Source of the DNA: JBCCTX01 sp964652565
GTDB taxonomy: Bacteria; Bacteroidota; Bacteroidia; J057
Direction of reading: 5' to 3'
Length of the DNA stretch: 23,880 nucleotides
NCBI GenBank assembly: GCA_964652565.1
Contig: CAZZEC010000089.1
Span: forward strand, 1 to 23,880
A model generated the notes under the pieces. The model did no database searches. It was not told the origin of the DNA and saw only the letters and a list, made by a program, of their open reading frames with translations. Positions 1 through 9,056 of this stretch are shown piece after piece; the stretch's first letter is position 1; each line of letters starts with the position of its first letter. The translations under genes were made by a program, and so were the position numbers.

Positions 1-61
1 AGTAAATACTGAATATAGTATCAAGTAGTTAAGAAATGAATTTTCACCTGATGATCTTCTT

Positions 62-75
62 ACACAAATTTGTGT
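62..75. promoter_or_regulatory. 14-base perfect palindrome upstream of the first gene
   Basis: ACACAAATTTGTGT reads the same on both strands and lies about 35 bases before the ATG at 110. A perfect AT-rich palindrome this close to a start codon could be an operator for a dimeric regulator. No regulator gene is adjacent and there is no second copy here, so this is only a candidate; AT-rich DNA yields such sites by chance. Confidence 0.2.
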
Positions 76-109
76 TTAATTTGTATGTTGATGAAACGAC
101 ATCTTTACT

Positions 110-547
110 ATGACTAGTTTTAAGTCTAAATATTATCCCAGAAGTAGTAGCAAATGGCTTGTATACCAGGAATACGCGATGAGGTTTTACGCATTTTTTA
201 TGTTAGTAATTATGTTGGGGGTTTTGGTAAAAATCTATTTGGGAGAAGGGATATTGTGGTTTAGTATGATAGGGACAGTTGTATCTCTTGGGTTAGGCAA
301 TATTCTGGCTTATGCAAAACTTAAAAGAGATATTGCAGAAATATTTTTTTTGGATAAGCACTTTGCTATTATTTCGGTCTATGAGATACTTTTTGGGAGA
401 AAGCAACAAGTTTTTCCGCTAATGTATGCAAATGCAGTCATGGGACAAGAGGAAATAGTGCTCCATTACAACGACCAGGTGTTACAATTACATAAAGAAG
501 ATTGGGAGGACTTTGATCTTATCTGGAATTGGTTGAGTAACAGGTGA
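110..547 (+). CDS. Small two-helix membrane protein of unknown function
   Basis: Encodes 145 residues. I do not recognise the family. The N-terminus is basic (residues 3-15), followed by two hydrophobic segments at about 27-43 and 48-67 that should form a membrane hairpin. A cytoplasmic-type tail of about 75 residues follows, rich in charged and aromatic residues and ending in a Trp-rich stretch (WEDFDLIWNWL, near 132-142). The hairpin-plus-soluble-tail layout resembles many small Bacteroidota inner-membrane proteins, but nothing points to an activity. It precedes fabG by about 150 bases on the same strand, so co-transcription is possible but not shown. The ATG at 110 is the only sensible start. 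Confidence 0.7.
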   Translation: MTSFKSKYYPRSSSKWLVYQEYAMRFYAFFMLVIMLGVLVKIYLGEGILWFSMIGTVVSLGLGNILAYAKLKRDIAEIFFLDKHFAIISVYEILFGRKQQVFPLMYANAVMGQEEIVLHYNDQVLQLHKEDWEDFDLIWNWLSNR

Positions 548-639
548 AATACACACTTTTGTAATAGCAATACAAGTAATTCTCATATAATTGCCCTGTG
601 TATCAAGATGTAAGTATGGTACCTGAAAATTCTTAAATG

Positions 640-656
640 GATAGTACATAACTATC
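640..656. promoter_or_regulatory. Small inverted repeat upstream of fabG
   Basis: GATAGT and ACTATC form a 6-base inverted repeat separated by ACATA, about 45 bases before the fabG ATG. It could be an operator or a weak leader hairpin. It is short enough to be chance. Confidence 0.15.
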
Positions 657-701
657 AATAGAGTAGTATATTAGATGTTTTATATAGATTGAGTTTAATA
701 C

Positions 702-1451
702 ATGAAATTATTAGAAGAAAAGATTTGCCTAATCACTGGGGCAACTCGAGGTATAGGTAAAGCTATTGCTGAAAGCTACGCTATACAAGGCGCAATCATA
801 CATTTTTCATATAGATCATCTGTAGAAAAAGCAGAAGCACTCAAACAGAATCTGTCATCATTAGGAGCAGAATGTGTGGCTCATCAGGTCGATGCTACAG
901 ATTTTGAGGCTACACAACAGATGGTAAGCTCTATACTCGATCAACATCAGCGCATTGATGTTGTGGTGAATAATGCAGGGATAACACAAGATACTTTGAT
1001 GTTGAGAATGAGCGAAGAACAGTGGAACACTGTAATTCAGACAAATCTCAACAGCATTTTTTACCTCACTAAAGCCACCTTGAGACCTATGCTCAAGCAG
1101 CGAAGTGGAGTATATTTAAACATGAGTTCAGTCGTAGGGATACAAGGTAATGCAGGACAAGCTAATTATGCAGCATCAAAAGCAGGAATTATTGGTTTCA
1201 CAAAATCAATAGCTAGAGAAGTAGGCTCGCGCAACATTCGGGCTAATGTGATTGCACCAGGTTTTATTGCAACAGAAATGACAGAAAAAATCCCAGAGAA
1301 AGAACTGGAATCCTGGTTGAAAAATATTCCTCTTCAGAGAGCGGGAACTCCCAAGGATGTTGCAGACCTGTGTTCCTTTTTAGCTTCTGATATGGCGTCC
1401 TATATTACAGGACAAGTTATAAATGTAGATGGGGGGATGGTCATGACATAG
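702..1451 (+). CDS. fabG: 3-oxoacyl-[acyl-carrier-protein] reductase (FabG)
   Basis: Encodes 249 residues, the normal length for FabG. The family reduces 3-oxoacyl-ACP to 3-hydroxyacyl-ACP with NADPH in each cycle of fatty acid synthesis in the cytosol. Classical short-chain dehydrogenase marks are visible: the cofactor loop TGATRGIG (12-19), NNAG (90-93), the catalytic set N115, S143, Y156 and K160, the PG after strand 6 (186-187) and the C-terminal VDGG (242-245). The segment GNAGQANYAASKAG is very FabG-like and favours this assignment over a generic dehydrogenase. No other fab gene or acpP is adjacent, so it may be one of several FabG paralogues. Confidence 0.88.
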   Translation: MKLLEEKICLITGATRGIGKAIAESYAIQGAIIHFSYRSSVEKAEALKQNLSSLGAECVAHQVDATDFEATQQMVSSILDQHQRIDVVVNNAGITQDTLMLRMSEEQWNTVIQTNLNSIFYLTKATLRPMLKQRSGVYLNMSSVVGIQGNAGQANYAASKAGIIGFTKSIAREVGSRNIRANVIAPGFIATEMTEKIPEKELESWLKNIPLQRAGTPKDVADLCSFLASDMASYITGQVINVDGGMVMT

Positions 1452-1565
1452 GGTAAAAAGAACGAACTAAATAAAAAAACGTAAAAATTGATTTACCCTT
1501 TAGTGAATGGTTACTTCTGATACTTTTACCTCAAGGAATCTTCGTAGAATCTCTAATTAATCCCA

Positions 1566-3713
1566 ATGGAATTTGCATTTCTCCACTCTCCCATTTGGCT
1601 ACTTCTCATCGTGCCCATCGCTGCTGGGGCTGCCTGGTGGATGTATCGTAAAACAAGTGAACTGTTGCCTCGTATTCCACGATATTTACTCACGGGATTT
1701 CGTTTTCTCATATTTGTGTTGTTAGGTACGCTACTACTTGAGCCACTACTCAATTATATACAGCGCATGAGTTCACCTCCCATTGTTGCTGTGCTACAAG
1801 ATGTGTCGGAAAGTCTGGTTATTCAACAAGATTCGCAATTTGTAAAAGAAGAGTATCCTGGATTACTGGGCGATTTTGTGGGGGATTTTGATGGAGAAGA
1901 TTACATGATGGACCTTTGGGGTTACGCATCACAATTATTTCCCATTGAGCACTCAGATTCTCTTTCATTTACCAGCGAAGGAACCAATATCTCTCTGGCA
2001 TTAGAGGAAGTACAGAAAAAATATCAGAATCAAAATTTAGGGGCTTTAGTGCTGATTAGCGATGGTATAAGTACTGCTGGGATCAATCCTTTGTACACTA
2101 CAGAACAAATTCGACAGCCAGTCTTTACCGTATTACTGGGAGATACTACTCAGCAGAGAGATTTGCAAATACAGGACGTATTATACAATGAAATCGCCTA
2201 TCTAAAAAGTGAAATGCCCATAAAAGTAAAAGTCAATATTTTGGGCTATCCTTTACAAGATATTCAGGTGACCTTGAATAAAGACGATGCAGTCATCGAT
2301 CGAAAGACCATTCAACTTGGGGGAACCAAACAGTCTGAAGATGTTGACTTTTACTTTCAACCTGAAGAAACGGGATTACAACGATATACTATCCGATTGA
2401 CTGCATTGGATAATGAGATCTCGTATAAAAATAATGTAAAAAGAATATTTGTCAATGTTCTTGAGACGCGTAGAAAGATAGCCATTTTTGCTGGTGGACC
2501 GCATCCAGATATAGGCGCGTTGAGGCGAACCTTCGACACGGACGAAAGTTACGAAGTAGAACCGTTTATTTTAAAACAACCAGGAGAATATTACCAAGAT
2601 CCATTTACGAAAGATTTGGCCGCTTATGATCTGATTATCTTGCACAATTTCCCAGAAAGTAGTCGTGATGTAAGTATGGTGGAACGCTTGGTAGAAGTAG
2701 TTAAAAATGAAAATAAACCCCTGATGGTTTTCATTGGAAAATCTACTGATTTGAAAGTGATGGAGCCTTTATATCCTTATATGGCTATCACTCCCGAAGA
2801 AATTAAGTTTCGATCGGAAGAGATTATTACCAATTTCTTATCGACCTACCAACAACATTCTACCTATACATTTGGTAGAAATTGGTTGGATTGGGCTGGG
2901 GCGTCTCCTCCCATTTATCACAATAGATCTTCCTGGAAACCCAAGCAAACCGCTGAGGTATTTGCTACAGCCAAAATTAAAAATGTGGAACTGGATTATC
3001 CCGTTTTTGCACTTCAGAATTACCTAAGTAGAAAAAACATGGTATTTATTGGAGAAAATTTTTGGAGAATGCGGACACATAGCTACATAGAAAGAGAGAC
3101 CTTTGATGCGTTTGATGATTGGATCATTAATAATGTAAAATGGTTGACCGTAACTGATGACAAGCGGAAATTTAAAGTTGAACCCACAAAAAATATATTT
3201 ACAGGTAATGAACCAGTGATATTGAAGGGGCAGGTATATGATGATAGTTATAATCCTATACCCAACGTTGACATTAAAATCAGTATGCGAAATCCATCAG
3301 GAAAGATCAATGATTACTACCTCAACGAGATAGCTCCCTCTCAGTACATTTCTCAATTATATAATCTAGCTGAAGGCACCTATAATTACGAAGCGGAAGG
3401 TATATTGGCTGATCGGGTAGTAGGTCGAGATAAAGGAACTTTTTCTATTGGGAGATCCAATATTGAACATTTTCAATTACAGGCAAATGATGATTTAATG
3501 CAGCAGATAGCTTTGCGCACAGGTGGGGAATTTGTATATGCAAGAGATTTGAATGAAGTGGCAGAAAAACTACGCAATCTTTCTGGATTAAAACCATTGA
3601 TAGATTACAAAACCCAACGTCAATCTATTATAAATTTTCCCTGGTTATTAATATTGGTATTGATTTTCCTTTCTGTAGAATGGACAGTAAGAAAATGGCA
3701 TAGCATGTTGTAA
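1566..3713 (+). CDS. Membrane-anchored VWA-domain protein with a GATase-like middle region
   Basis: Encodes 715 residues. Two N-terminal membrane segments (about 9-26 and 41-61) are followed by a von Willebrand A-like domain. The metal-site motif DVSES (79-83) fits D-x-S-x-S, T140 is a possible third ligand, and LISDG (163-167) is the usual second strand. Residues from about 302 to 530 look like the class I glutamine-amidotransferase-like fold found in related bacterial membrane proteins, without an obvious catalytic Cys. Residues from about 534 to 640 look like an Ig or macroglobulin-type beta domain. A final membrane helix spans about 690-708. The layout resembles large Bacteroidota membrane proteins related to the BatA group; the role is unknown, though an envelope scaffolding or protein-binding function is plausible. 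It stands alone, and its stop codon abuts that of the convergent permease gene. Confidence 0.75.
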   Translation: MEFAFLHSPIWLLLIVPIAAGAAWWMYRKTSELLPRIPRYLLTGFRFLIFVLLGTLLLEPLLNYIQRMSSPPIVAVLQDVSESLVIQQDSQFVKEEYPGLLGDFVGDFDGEDYMMDLWGYASQLFPIEHSDSLSFTSEGTNISLALEEVQKKYQNQNLGALVLISDGISTAGINPLYTTEQIRQPVFTVLLGDTTQQRDLQIQDVLYNEIAYLKSEMPIKVKVNILGYPLQDIQVTLNKDDAVIDRKTIQLGGTKQSEDVDFYFQPEETGLQRYTIRLTALDNEISYKNNVKRIFVNVLETRRKIAIFAGGPHPDIGALRRTFDTDESYEVEPFILKQPGEYYQDPFTKDLAAYDLIILHNFPESSRDVSMVERLVEVVKNENKPLMVFIGKSTDLKVMEPLYPYMAITPEEIKFRSEEIITNFLSTYQQHSTYTFGRNWLDWAGASPPIYHNRSSWKPKQTAEVFATAKIKNVELDYPVFALQNYLSRKNMVFIGENFWRMRTHSYIERETFDAFDDWIINNVKWLTVTDDKRKFKVEPTKNIFTGNEPVILKGQVYDDSYNPIPNVDIKISMRNPSGKINDYYLNEIAPSQYISQLYNLAEGTYNYEAEGILADRVVGRDKGTFSIGRSNIEHFQLQANDDLMQQIALRTGGEFVYARDLNEVAEKLRNLSGLKPLIDYKTQRQSIINFPWLLILVLIFLSVEWTVRKWHSML

Positions 3714-4940
3714 CTATTGCCTTAGTCCAGAAATGATCGTTAATTTCCCTGCTCGTATTGAAGGATACACTGCTGCGAGAATAGATAAAAAGATGACGGT
3801 GATTAATACCAATAGAAAATCTCCTGGCTGCATACTGATGGGAAATGCTAGTGTACTACCTTCCAGTTTAACTGCACCCGTTGTTTGCTGAATATACGCC
3901 AATGCCCATGCGAAGAATATTCCCAACCCCACACCTATGCCACCTACCAGAAATCCTTCGAGTAAGAATATTGTTCTGATAAGCTGTGGCGTTGCGCCCA
4001 TGGACTTCAATACAGCTATATCACGGGTCTTTTCCAATACTATCATAGATAGACTTCCCACAATATTTATCGCAGCTATGGCGAGCATGAGCGTGAGGAT
4101 GAGGTAACTGATGAACTTCTCACTTCTCATAATTCTATATAAGCTTTCGTGTTGATCTCTTAAGGTAAGAACACTGAGATTTTCAGAAAGGCGTTCTTCC
4201 AGGCGCTTTTTAGCCTTTTGGGGATCAGTTCCTGGAGTCAGGAGGACTTCATAAGCGGTAATGTTATCATCAAAGCCCAAAAATCGCTGAGCAAATTCAA
4301 AATTTGTTATTAGATATTGATCACTGTATTCTTTTTGTGCATCAAATAGGCCTACAGGATAGATATCAGTTTGTTTTAAAGCTGTAATAGAAGTTCCCAG
4401 CAGACCATTTTTTTTGTTGGGGAGATAAATCAACTTAATGGGAGTGGTCATATCGTGGATATCCGCATTTAGTTCTGCATATAGGAAATAACCCAAAATA
4501 GCTTCAGGAGTGTTGGAATTAGAATCTAGAGGATTACTTCCAGCTACAATATATTCGTCTAAAGGATTGATATCTGTAAAGTTTTTTTCAACACCCTTTA
4601 TGATGCCAAAAGCTTGACGGTCGCGGTATTTCATTAGAATTTTACCTTCTACTGTTCTCGTAATGGCTTTAACTTCATTCAGGGATAGCAATTGTTGAGT
4701 TACAGCAGTATCTTCCTCTATAAGCTGACCTTTAATGGAAACGATTTTGATATCGGGGTCCATAGCAGAATACATGTCACTAATGAAGTTAGATAATCCA
4801 TTAAATGTGGACAAAACCAGAATTATTGCAGCAGACCCAATCGCTATTCCAACTAAGGTTACCCAATTTATAATGTTTATGACGTTTCGCTTTTTTCTAG
4901 CGAATAGGTATCTACGTGCAATAAATAATGATAATTTCAT
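3714..4940 (-). CDS. LolC/LolE (FtsX-like) ABC transporter permease
   Basis: Encodes 408 residues with the LolC/E layout: one N-terminal helix (about 25-47), a large periplasmic domain (about 48-275) and three C-terminal helices (about 277-300, 325-348 and 375-394). The MacB/FtsX-type coupling segment EKTRDIAVLKSMGAT (303-317) sits between helices 2 and 3, and the N-terminus FIARRYLFARKKRN is typical of LolC/E. In LolCDE these permeases work with the ATPase LolD to extract lipoproteins from the inner membrane. No LolD gene is nearby, so the ATPase must be encoded elsewhere, and the substrate is inferred from family. In many Bacteroidota such a permease lies next to rbfA; here the two, still on the same strand, are separated by an acyltransferase gene. 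Confidence 0.83.
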   Translation of the reverse strand: MKLSLFIARRYLFARKKRNVINIINWVTLVGIAIGSAAIILVLSTFNGLSNFISDMYSAMDPDIKIVSIKGQLIEEDTAVTQQLLSLNEVKAITRTVEGKILMKYRDRQAFGIIKGVEKNFTDINPLDEYIVAGSNPLDSNSNTPEAILGYFLYAELNADIHDMTTPIKLIYLPNKKNGLLGTSITALKQTDIYPVGLFDAQKEYSDQYLITNFEFAQRFLGFDDNITAYEVLLTPGTDPQKAKKRLEERLSENLSVLTLRDQHESLYRIMRSEKFISYLILTLMLAIAAINIVGSLSMIVLEKTRDIAVLKSMGATPQLIRTIFLLEGFLVGGIGVGLGIFFAWALAYIQQTTGAVKLEGSTLAFPISMQPGDFLLVLITVIFLSILAAVYPSIRAGKLTIISGLRQ

Positions 4941-4996
4941 CTGAAAACGTTATTCTTCTTCTTCCTTAATTTCCTAATTTTGGCCAAAAATAATAT

Positions 4997-6061
4997 TTGG
5001 AAAGTAACCTATCAACAAAGATAAGAGCATGTGCCACTATTTCTTCAATAAGCATTATATATATACATAATTCTTTTGTTGATCAAGGCGGAGCTGTAGC
5101 AAATCCACATGATTTGCCAATTAACTATATCGTTCAATCATTTCTTGCAGAGGGGGTAGCTCGATGGGGACTTCCATTTTTTTGGATAATGTCTGGGTTC
5201 CTTTATTTCAGAACCTTTGAACTTACATCTGTTACTTATTATAGAAAAATTAAAAATCGATTCAAATCGTTATTTATACCTTATTTGATTTGGAGTGGTT
5301 TAGGGATCGTGTACTATTTCATCATTCAAACATTTATTTTTCCAGGATATGATTTTTCAAGGGAGACCATTTCCGAATTGAGCCTGTTTGAGCTGATAAA
5401 TGTCTGGCTATTTAATCCCACCACGTACCAATTATGGTTTTTAAGAGACTTATTTTTACTCGTTGTGATATCTCCTGTTCTATACCTATTAATTAAATAT
5501 CTACATCTGGGATTCATTCTTGTTATATTAATGTTATTTGTAACGAGCACGGAAATATTTTGGCCATATCAGCGAACGCTTGGGATCATGGGGTTTTGTC
5601 TGGGGGGCTTATTAGCCATGAAATCGTATGCATTTCGTGCGTCTAAGAAGGTTGATTTAGCGATACTGATATTGTGGTTATTATTATTGACGATCAACAC
5701 ATGGAAAATATATACCGGAAATACACAATTTGTATTTGCGATCTCATTTAAGGTATCGCGTATGCTGGGTGTTTATCTATTATGGGTAGGTTATGATTAT
5801 TTGCAGTTAGACAGAATATTACAAGAGAATAAATGGATGATGAAATTTATATATTTTTCATTTTTTCTATATTTATTCCATGAACCTTTTCTCACCTCCC
5901 TACGGCAATTTGTATTTCTAATCATTCCCTTAAATGAAATAACAGGTTTATTGATATTCTTTTCCCTGCCTTGGATAGTTTATATCACTGCCTTCTTTGT
6001 CAGGAAAATTATGAAAAAGTTTACACCCGGATTTTATGGTTTAATTACTGGGAATCGCTAG
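4997..6061 (+). CDS. Membrane acyltransferase, acyltransferase-3 family
   Basis: Encodes 354 residues, close to the family's usual length. About ten hydrophobic segments run through the whole protein. The N-terminal helix ends with IIYIHNSF, placing H24 where the family's catalytic His lies, and WIMSGFLYF matches the conserved turn after helix 2. Members move acetyl or other acyl groups onto O-antigen, peptidoglycan, exopolysaccharide or membrane lipids; the acceptor here cannot be told. The start is unusual: the frame is closed by TAA at 4991-4993, so TTG at 4997 is the only reasonable start, and the first in-frame ATG is well inside the domain. The gene runs opposite to its neighbours and overlaps the 3' end of rbfA by 17 bases, which suggests an insertion. 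Confidence 0.82.
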   Translation: MESNLSTKIRACATISSISIIYIHNSFVDQGGAVANPHDLPINYIVQSFLAEGVARWGLPFFWIMSGFLYFRTFELTSVTYYRKIKNRFKSLFIPYLIWSGLGIVYYFIIQTFIFPGYDFSRETISELSLFELINVWLFNPTTYQLWFLRDLFLLVVISPVLYLLIKYLHLGFILVILMLFVTSTEIFWPYQRTLGIMGFCLGGLLAMKSYAFRASKKVDLAILILWLLLLTINTWKIYTGNTQFVFAISFKVSRMLGVYLLWVGYDYLQLDRILQENKWMMKFIYFSFFLYLFHEPFLTSLRQFVFLIIPLNEITGLLIFFSLPWIVYITAFFVRKIMKKFTPGFYGLITGNR

Positions 6062-6419
6062 AGGCATGATCATCGTCGAGGTTGATTTCCTTGAAAATTT
6101 CTTCTATTTTTTCAACTTCCTGTAGCGTATCATCAGCATAAAATCTTAAATCTGGAATTTTTCTTACTTTGTTTTTGATTTTTTGGGCGAGCAGTTTTCG
6201 CATCTCCCATACGTGTTCGTTTAACGTATCAATGGCATGTTGCTGTTTAGCATCGGGAAAACAGGATACATATATCTTTGCAATACTCAGGTCACCAGTT
6301 ATCCTTACAATACTTACTGTGAGCAACACATTGGATATGTATGCTTGTTGATTTAGAATTTCGCTGATCTCTTGTTGGATGAGTTTAGCTAATTTTTTTT
6401 GAACAATGGATTCTGCCAT
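6045..6419 (-). CDS. rbfA: 30S ribosome-binding factor RbfA
   Basis: Encodes 124 residues, normal for RbfA, a single KH-fold protein that binds the pre-30S subunit and helps the 5' end of 16S rRNA mature, especially in the cold. The N-terminal helix (VQKKLAKLIQQEISEIL), the strand SIAKIYVSCF and the C-terminal family mark VRKIPDLRFYADDTL with its following helix EVEKIEEIF are all present. The acidic tail (about 113-124) is variable in the family. It is transcribed divergently from the MsbA-like gene 48 bases away. Its last 17 bases overlap, antiparallel, the end of the acyltransferase gene. Confidence 0.92.
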   Translation of the reverse strand: MAESIVQKKLAKLIQQEISEILNQQAYISNVLLTVSIVRITGDLSIAKIYVSCFPDAKQQHAIDTLNEHVWEMRKLLAQKIKNKVRKIPDLRFYADDTLQEVEKIEEIFKEINLDDDHASSDSQ

Positions 6420-6467
6420 ATAGATTTACATCCTGATAGATTCTGATATTATTAGTAAAAAAAAGAA

Positions 6468-8297
6468 ATGCGCGTCTTTTTACGCATTCTAAGATACGGA
6501 AAGCCATTTGTAGGGTTGGGAATATTAGCTGTCGCTGGAATGTTTGTATATGCATTGTTCCACGCAATTTCGCTGATCCTCCTTGGTCCCTTTATAGAGA
6601 TACTATTCCAAAATACTCTTCACCCCGAGCCTACAACGTCTCTCAACTGGTTAGATGGTCAATCTTTAAAAGATCATTTATACTATAAATTAGGGACTTT
6701 TATTGACATATATGGCAGGGAGTATGTGTTGCCCTATTTTTGCATTGTATTGTTTGGGGTAATTGTCGTGAAAAATTTGGGGAGATATTTCAGTATATAT
6801 TTTTTTAGTCCTTTAGAGCAAGGTATTATTCAAAGAATCCGAATGGATGTTTTTGATCATATCACCAGGTTGGATATGGCTTTTTTTACCCAATTTAAAA
6901 AAGGAGATATTATAGGGAGGGTTGTCAGTGATGTACAAGTAGTGCAGGAGGCAATTGTAAGTACATTACAAAACGTATTTCGCGAGCCAATAACTGTTGT
7001 ATTTTTGTTGACTGGGTTGTTTTTCATTTCATGGCAATTAACGCTATTTAGTTTAATTATTCTGCCACTTTCTGGACTGTTCATCAATTTTATTAGAAAA
7101 TCGTTAAAGCGCAAGGCAAAATCAGGGCAAAAAGTGTTAGGGGAATTAATTTCTATTTTAGACGAATTTGCCAGTGGAATAAGAATTGTAAAATCATTTC
7201 AAAAAGAATCCTACGAACGAACGCGATATCGCACGAAAAATGATAAATATACCCGATTACAAGTATCTATTCGACGCAGATCTGAGTTAGCTTCGCCAGT
7301 TACAGAATTATTGAGCATTGCAGTGATTTGCCTTATCATTGTCTATGGAGGGTGGCTAATTTTAGCTGAAGATGAGGGGGGGATGAGAGCTTCAGAATTT
7401 ATCGTATTTATTGGGTTGTTTTCACAAATATTGGCTCCCATAAAATTAATTTCTAATTCTATTGCAAAGATTCAAAAGGGGATTGCTGCTTTTGAGCGGA
7501 TTGAAAATATATTGGACCGCCAACCTGCAATAAAAGAAGTCAGCGACCCCATTCAGATACATGGATTTGAACATGAGATTCGATTTGAAAGCGTATATTT
7601 TCGGTATGAAACAGAAGATGTACTGGAAGCTATTACTTTTGAGATTCCCAAGGGTCAAATGATTGCACTGGTTGGCCCTTCTGGAGGTGGTAAATCTACA
7701 CTGGCAGATCTCATCCCCAGATTCTACGATCCTTATCGCGGTACTATTTATATAGATGGTCACGATATTAAAAAGGTATCAATATCTGATTTGAGGAATC
7801 AAATTGGACATGTTTCTCAAGAGGGAATATTATTTCACGATACAGTACTGCGAAATATTGCTTATGGGATAGCTAATCCTGATAGAGATGCTGTAATACA
7901 TTCGGCCAGGATTGCCAATGCGCACGATTTTATCATGCAACTTCCTGAGCAATATGATACAGTTATAGGAGAGCGAGGGACAAAATTGTCGGGAGGACAA
8001 CGGCAAAGGATTAGCATTGCCAGAGCTATTTTGCGAAATCCTCCTATCTTGATATTGGATGAAGCTACCTCAAACCTCGATACGGAATCCGAAAGGTTGG
8101 TTCAGGATGCACTTGAAAAATTAATGGTGAATCGGACATCATTGGTCATTGCTCACCGTCTTTCCACTATACTCAAAGCCGATAGAATTCTCGTTATTGA
8201 AAAGGGAAGAATTATTGAACAGGGTACACATAGTGAGCTATTGATAATAAACGGCTTGTACAGAAAACTCTACGATTTACAATTCGAAGCCTCATAA
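6468..8297 (+). CDS. MsbA-like ABC exporter (fused permease and ATPase)
   Basis: Encodes 609 residues, a full half-transporter. The N-terminal 345 residues form a six-helix type IV exporter domain and the rest is the nucleotide-binding domain. Visible motifs are Walker A GPSGGGKST (403-411), Q-loop Q451, signature LSGGQ (507-511), Walker B ILILDE (527-532) and the switch His H563 in AHRLST. It should act as a homodimer in the inner membrane. Overall similarity is to the MsbA group, which flips lipid A-core or other lipids, but lipid-linked glycans or drugs are also transported by close relatives. A long soluble segment between helices 1 and 2 (about 48-84) is typical of Bacteroidota members. 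A methyltransferase gene begins 3 bases after the stop codon. Confidence 0.87.
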   Translation: MRVFLRILRYGKPFVGLGILAVAGMFVYALFHAISLILLGPFIEILFQNTLHPEPTTSLNWLDGQSLKDHLYYKLGTFIDIYGREYVLPYFCIVLFGVIVVKNLGRYFSIYFFSPLEQGIIQRIRMDVFDHITRLDMAFFTQFKKGDIIGRVVSDVQVVQEAIVSTLQNVFREPITVVFLLTGLFFISWQLTLFSLIILPLSGLFINFIRKSLKRKAKSGQKVLGELISILDEFASGIRIVKSFQKESYERTRYRTKNDKYTRLQVSIRRRSELASPVTELLSIAVICLIIVYGGWLILAEDEGGMRASEFIVFIGLFSQILAPIKLISNSIAKIQKGIAAFERIENILDRQPAIKEVSDPIQIHGFEHEIRFESVYFRYETEDVLEAITFEIPKGQMIALVGPSGGGKSTLADLIPRFYDPYRGTIYIDGHDIKKVSISDLRNQIGHVSQEGILFHDTVLRNIAYGIANPDRDAVIHSARIANAHDFIMQLPEQYDTVIGERGTKLSGGQRQRISIARAILRNPPILILDEATSNLDTESERLVQDALEKLMVNRTSLVIAHRLSTILKADRILVIEKGRIIEQGTHSELLIINGLYRKLYDLQFEAS

Positions 8298-8300
8298 ATT

Positions 8301-9056
8301 ATGTCATCTCCTACAGAAAGATTTACAAACCGTGTGGATGATTATGTGAAATACCGGCCCCATTATCCCAAAGAGATTGTTTCTTTGTTAGAATCAACAT
8401 ATCAGTTGAATCACAACTGGATCATTGCAGATATAGGGTCTGGAACAGGTATTTCATCTTCCTTGTTTTTGCAATCAGGCTACACCGTTTGGGGAATAGA
8501 ACCCAATGAAGCCATGCGTAAGGCTGCTGAAAGCTACCTTGCAGATTTTTCCACTTTTACAAGCATCCATGGACGGTCTGAAGCCACATCACTCGAAGAT
8601 CAATCTGTAGATCTCATTATAGCTGCACAAGCATTTCATTGGTTTGAACTGGATAATAGCCGCAGGGAATTCTTGCGTATCCTGAAATCGCCTCACAGGG
8701 TCGTATTGATGTGGAATAGCAGAAGGTTTGATACTCCATTTTTGAAGGATTATGAGACTTTGTTAACTAAATATTCCAATGATTATCGTACAGTCAATCA
8801 TCAAAATACTGAAGAAGAAAGTGTGGAGGAATTCTTTGGTGAAGGAAATTTTCAGAAGTTTACATTTCAGAATAGCCAACACCTGGACAAGGAAGGGCTA
8901 AGAGGTAGGGTGAGATCATCTTCATATATGCCCAACAAGACACATCCCACATATTCTGTAATGATTTCAGACCTCGACTCGCTATTTGATACCTATCAAC
9001 AGCAGGGTAGGGTAGAAACACTATACAATACGCAAGTATACATAGGATCATTGTAA
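8301..9056 (+). CDS. Class I SAM-dependent methyltransferase
   Basis: Encodes 251 residues. The S-adenosylmethionine site shows motif I ADIGSGTG (43-50), the acidic end of strand 2 as GIEPN (65-69, E67) and a motif IV-like VDLIIAAQAFHWF (103-115). The start RFTNRVDDYVKYRPHYP is characteristic of a group of small-molecule methyltransferases in the methyltransferase-11 superfamily; the substrate is unknown. The C-terminal half (about 165-251) is less conserved and probably forms the substrate lid. The gene follows the ABC exporter with 3 bases between stop and start, so the two are almost certainly one transcription unit. A functional link is not evident from sequence alone. Confidence 0.87.
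   Translation: MSSPTERFTNRVDDYVKYRPHYPKEIVSLLESTYQLNHNWIIADIGSGTGISSSLFLQSGYTVWGIEPNEAMRKAAESYLADFSTFTSIHGRSEATSLEDQSVDLIIAAQAFHWFELDNSRREFLRILKSPHRVVLMWNSRRFDTPFLKDYETLLTKYSNDYRTVNHQNTEEESVEEFFGEGNFQKFTFQNSQHLDKEGLRGRVRSSSYMPNKTHPTYSVMISDLDSLFDTYQQQGRVETLYNTQVYIGSL

Noticed and set aside
541..598. CAGGTGAAATACAC (541-554) and TTGCCCTG (591-598) resemble the ends of the MITE-like element at 9145-9269.
   Set aside because: Only 11 of 14 and 8 end bases match, the flanks (GTTGAGTAA and TGTATCAAG) are not duplicated, and the left part is coding sequence with a stop codon.
1450..1499. AGGGTAAA and TTTACCCT after fabG as a terminator stem.
   Set aside because: The 8-base stem encloses a 34-base loop and has no T run, so a terminator is not supported.
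7121..7140. CAGGGCAAAAAGTG inside the ABC exporter gene as a partial transposon end.
   Set aside because: It is in an intact coding frame, with no inverted partner or duplication.
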